Of a DNA stretch of 64,000 bases, positions 61,703-64,000 are shown in pieces. Positions within the stretch are counted from its first letter, which is position 1, and each line of letters begins with the position of its first letter. The position numbers and the translations under genes were made by a program. The notes under the pieces are model-generated. The model worked only from the letters and a program-made list of their open reading frames with translations. It was not told the origin of the DNA and ran no database searches. This stretch comes from Candidatus Fluviicola riflensis (GTDB lineage Bacteria > Bacteroidota > Bacteroidia > Flavobacteriales_D > Crocinitomicaceae): contig CP022585.1 of NCBI GenBank assembly GCA_002243285.1, positions 1,724,641 through 1,788,640 on the forward strand, written 5' to 3'.

Positions 61703-64000
61703 TTATTTCTTTTTGTAACGAACACCGAATACACAAACGTCATCTACCTGGTCCAAATCACCTTTCCAGCCATCAAATGCATTCTTGATTGCTTCAAATT
61801 GTTGTGCCATCGGTAGGGCAGATAATTCAAGCAACATGGTTTTGAAAGGACGTGATTTGAATTTTTTTGCTTTCTCGCCACCGAATTGATCTACGTAACC
61901 ATCGGTGTATAAATAGATACAATCATCATCCTGCAATTGGAATTCTTTCTGACTAAACGGTTTTGCGTCAACAAACTGTCCTATCGGTTGCTTATCCGGT
62001 TTCAATTCGATCAATTCTCCGTTCCGGATGATCACACATTCGTTGTTGGCTCCGGCATACTTGAGGATTCCGGCTTCAAAGTCTATGGCGCACAAGGCAA
62101 TGTCCATTCCGTCTTTTACATCCGATTGCCCTTCCGAACGGAAAGCACCAACTACAATCTCACGCAATTTATCCAATACTTCGCCCGGTTCGGTGAGTTT
62201 AAATTCGTTGACTGCACGAAGCAAACCGTTGTTACCAACGATACTCACAAGCGATCCCGGCACACCATGTCCTGTACAATCTACGGCAGCAAACATGGTT
62301 ACACCCTGTAATTCACGTGCCCAGTAAAAGTCACCGGATACGATGTCTTTCGGTCGGTAAAACACAAAGTGCTCATGGAACAATTCATTTAGACGCGAAG
62401 AAGCGGGTAGAATGGTTGTTTGAATCCGTTTGGCATATTGGATACTATCCAGGATATCCGTTGTTTTTTGGATAATCTCCGTTTTTTGCTGCTCCAATTG
62501 CTTGTTTTGCTCGGCAATTTCACTGGTTCGTTCCTGTACCGTTGCTTCCAGTCGCTGATTTTGACGCTTCACACGTTGAGTTGAAAGCTGTACGATTACG
62601 AAAACCAGTACAATCAACGCGATCAGGTAGAGAATATAAGCCCAAATGGTTCTGTACCAAGGCGGAAGAATAGTGATTTCATATTCCAACACCTCGCTTT
62701 CGATTCCGAATCCGTTGCGAGCCTGCAGTTTCAAAACATACGTTCCCTCACCGATTTTTTGGAAATCCTTGTAATACTGATCCGACCAATCTGACCACTC
62801 ATCGTTGAAGCCTTCCAGTTTGTAACGGTATTCCATGTGGTCTTTTCCGCTATAGGAATTGGCATGGAACGTAACGCTAAACGAGTTTTGTCCATACGTC
62901 AATGGTTCTAGTTTTTTCGCTCTGAAAACGTTAAAACGCAGTGTTTTTCCCCCCGCTTCAAAACGATCAATGGAAACTGTAAGATGATTTCTGTATTTGC
63001 GAATCGCATCAAAATTCACAACGTAAATCCCGTTGCTGGCGCCGAGCCAGATTTCGTTGTCTGGTCCTTGCACGATAGATGAAACAATTCCGGCTTTACG
63101 CATTCCTGCAAGCGGCCATTTGATCCATTTCCAGTTATTTTTTCCGTGCTTTTCAAGCCATCCGGTTACTATTTCAAATTTCCCGTCGGTCAAATCACGG
63201 TACACAACTACCCACAATTGTTCATCGTTGATGTTGATGATGCGATGAAGGTCGTTTTTGGTATCCCCGAAAAATTCCTTGTTCTGCGAAATAGCTTTCA
63301 TGGAACGTTCATCCTCCGATAGAATGGCAATACCACGAGTGGTTTCAATTACAATTTCGCCCTGAAATTTTTCTACATAATAAGAACAGGATTCGCCTTT
63401 TTTGGGATTGACCTCTTTTATGAAACGTGTTTTTTTCGTTTTGACATCGTAGATTCCCAAACCGACATCCGTAACGCCAAAATAAATTTTTCCATTGAGT
63501 ACTGTAAGACTGAAGGTACTGCCGTTTTTGGAAATGTAAAGGTCTTTATATTCCCATGAGCCGTTCGGAAGCAGTTTTAATTGTGCAATTCCGGCCTCAA
63601 GTGTTAGGTAAACAATGTCTTTGTTATTAGGATCCTGACACAATGAATAGGCGTAACTTGGGGAAAGGAATTTGGTGGAATTGTTGGAAGGAAAATATTC
63701 GTAAACACCATTGTAGGCTATTACCAGGGTACGTTTTCCTTTGGAAGTGGTGAAGGTTTCCAAATCATACACATCTTGTTGCATGGCTGCATTCGTTGCA
63801 AAAGAACGATGTGTGTTGGCGATATGAAGCGACGAAATATCCGGATGAAGTCCCACCAGCATTTTTTTTCCGTCGAAGACAATAGCTTCGGCCAGGGAAC
63901 TGATACCTTCAGCTTTTTTGAAATAAGTAATCGGGCTGGATGTTTCGATTAGTTGAATACCGTTGTCGAGGCATAGCCACAAATTTCCCTCTGCGTCATG
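61703..64000 (-). CDS. SpoIIE-type phosphatase with propeller sensor (5' truncated)
   Basis: The frame is open to the last base of the window, so 765 C-terminal residues are visible. The N-terminal part is a two-component-regulator beta-propeller (DAEGNLWLCLDNGIQL; IWLGASNGIYVV). A Y_Y_Y domain follows (about residues 340-430), then one membrane helix (about 450-470), a coiled coil (ERTSEIAEQNKQLEQQKTEI), and a C-terminal PP2C/SpoIIE phosphatase (about 530-765) with metal motifs AVDCTGHGVPGS, KDGMDIALC and YLYTDGYVDQFGG. The periplasmic propeller probably senses a ligand and controls dephosphorylation of a partner such as an anti-sigma antagonist (family knowledge, not shown here). Confidence 0.88.
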   Translation of the reverse strand, partial: HDAEGNLWLCLDNGIQLIETSSPITYFKKAEGISSLAEAIVFDGKKMLVGLHPDISSLHIANTHRSFATNAAMQQDVYDLETFTTSKGKRTLVIAYNGVYEYFPSNNSTKFLSPSYAYSLCQDPNNKDIVYLTLEAGIAQLKLLPNGSWEYKDLYISKNGSTFSLTVLNGKIYFGVTDVGLGIYDVKTKKTRFIKEVNPKKGESCSYYVEKFQGEIVIETTRGIAILSEDERSMKAISQNKEFFGDTKNDLHRIININDEQLWVVVYRDLTDGKFEIVTGWLEKHGKNNWKWIKWPLAGMRKAGIVSSIVQGPDNEIWLGASNGIYVVNFDAIRKYRNHLTVSIDRFEAGGKTLRFNVFRAKKLEPLTYGQNSFSVTFHANSYSGKDHMEYRYKLEGFNDEWSDWSDQYYKDFQKIGEGTYVLKLQARNGFGIESEVLEYEITILPPWYRTIWAYILYLIALIVLVFVIVQLSTQRVKRQNQRLEATVQERTSEIAEQNKQLEQQKTEIIQKTTDILDSIQYAKRIQTTILPASSRLNELFHEHFVFYRPKDIVSGDFYWARELQGVTMFAAVDCTGHGVPGSLVSIVGNNGLLRAVNEFKLTEPGEVLDKLREIVVGAFRSEGQSDVKDGMDIALCAIDFEAGILKYAGANNECVIIRNGELIELKPDKQPIGQFVDAKPFSQKEFQLQDDDCIYLYTDGYVDQFGGEKAKKFKSRPFKTMLLELSALPMAQQFEAIKNAFDGWKGDLDQVDDVCVFGVRYKKK

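Overview
The window reads as chromosome from a Gram-negative Bacteroidota, most likely order Flavobacteriales and plausibly near Crocinitomicaceae/Fluviicola (inference). The reasons are four proteins with type IX secretion (T9SS) C-terminal signals, a PorE-like T9SS component, several TTG...TAnnTTTG promoters, almost no Shine-Dalgarno sequences, and a short CarB. No tRNA, rRNA, CRISPR array or transposase gene was found.

Region 1 (1-9164) is the end of what looks like an extracellular contractile injection system (eCIS) locus. It holds a 5'-truncated DUF4157 effector/toxin-like protein with an AT-rich variable C-terminus, an adjoining AT-rich leucine-rich-repeat gene (possible immunity partner), a decayed second copy of part of the effector's hydrophobic scaffold, a small membrane protein, a large lipoprotein and an AAA+ ATPase of the eCIS type.

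Region 2 (9165-33154) is mostly housekeeping: rlmF, an M14 peptidase, a PNGase F-like T9SS protein, maf, a UbiA prenyltransferase, porE, queE, a Kir-type K+ channel, a CPA2 K+/H+ antiporter, sucD, an FKBP isomerase, a TraB/GumN protein, a methyltransferase, a CCA-adding-type enzyme, tsaC, an ArsR-like regulator and trmD. Two inverted copies of a composite palindromic repeat (15918-16075 and 23806-23962) flank maf to kefB.

Region 3 (33222-39458) holds an ORF6N-domain gene, murQ, a phosphoribosyltransferase and a complete dlt-like operon, dltC-dltD-dltX-dltB-dltA, with its own promoter. The dltX-like gene encodes only 49 residues and ends exactly in an FxYxxF hexapeptide, the acyl-shuttle signature of Gram-positive DltX. 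The MBOAT next to it has Asn where DltB proteins carry the WHG histidine. A D-alanylation-type acyl-relay in an organism without teichoic acids is the most interesting system in the window.

Region 4 (39707-52446) has carB, a small membrane protein, a YfhO-type membrane protein and a surface-glycan cluster: two FkbM methyltransferases, a GNAT enzyme, a polysaccharide deacetylase, a flippase and a glycosyltransferase.

Region 5 (52511-64000) encodes two T9SS type B surface proteins (a giant Ig-like repeat protein and a tandem DNRLRE protein), a DUF1573 lipoprotein, an S41 protease, an NlpC/P60 hydrolase, a small membrane protein and a truncated SpoIIE-type sensor phosphatase that runs off the right edge.
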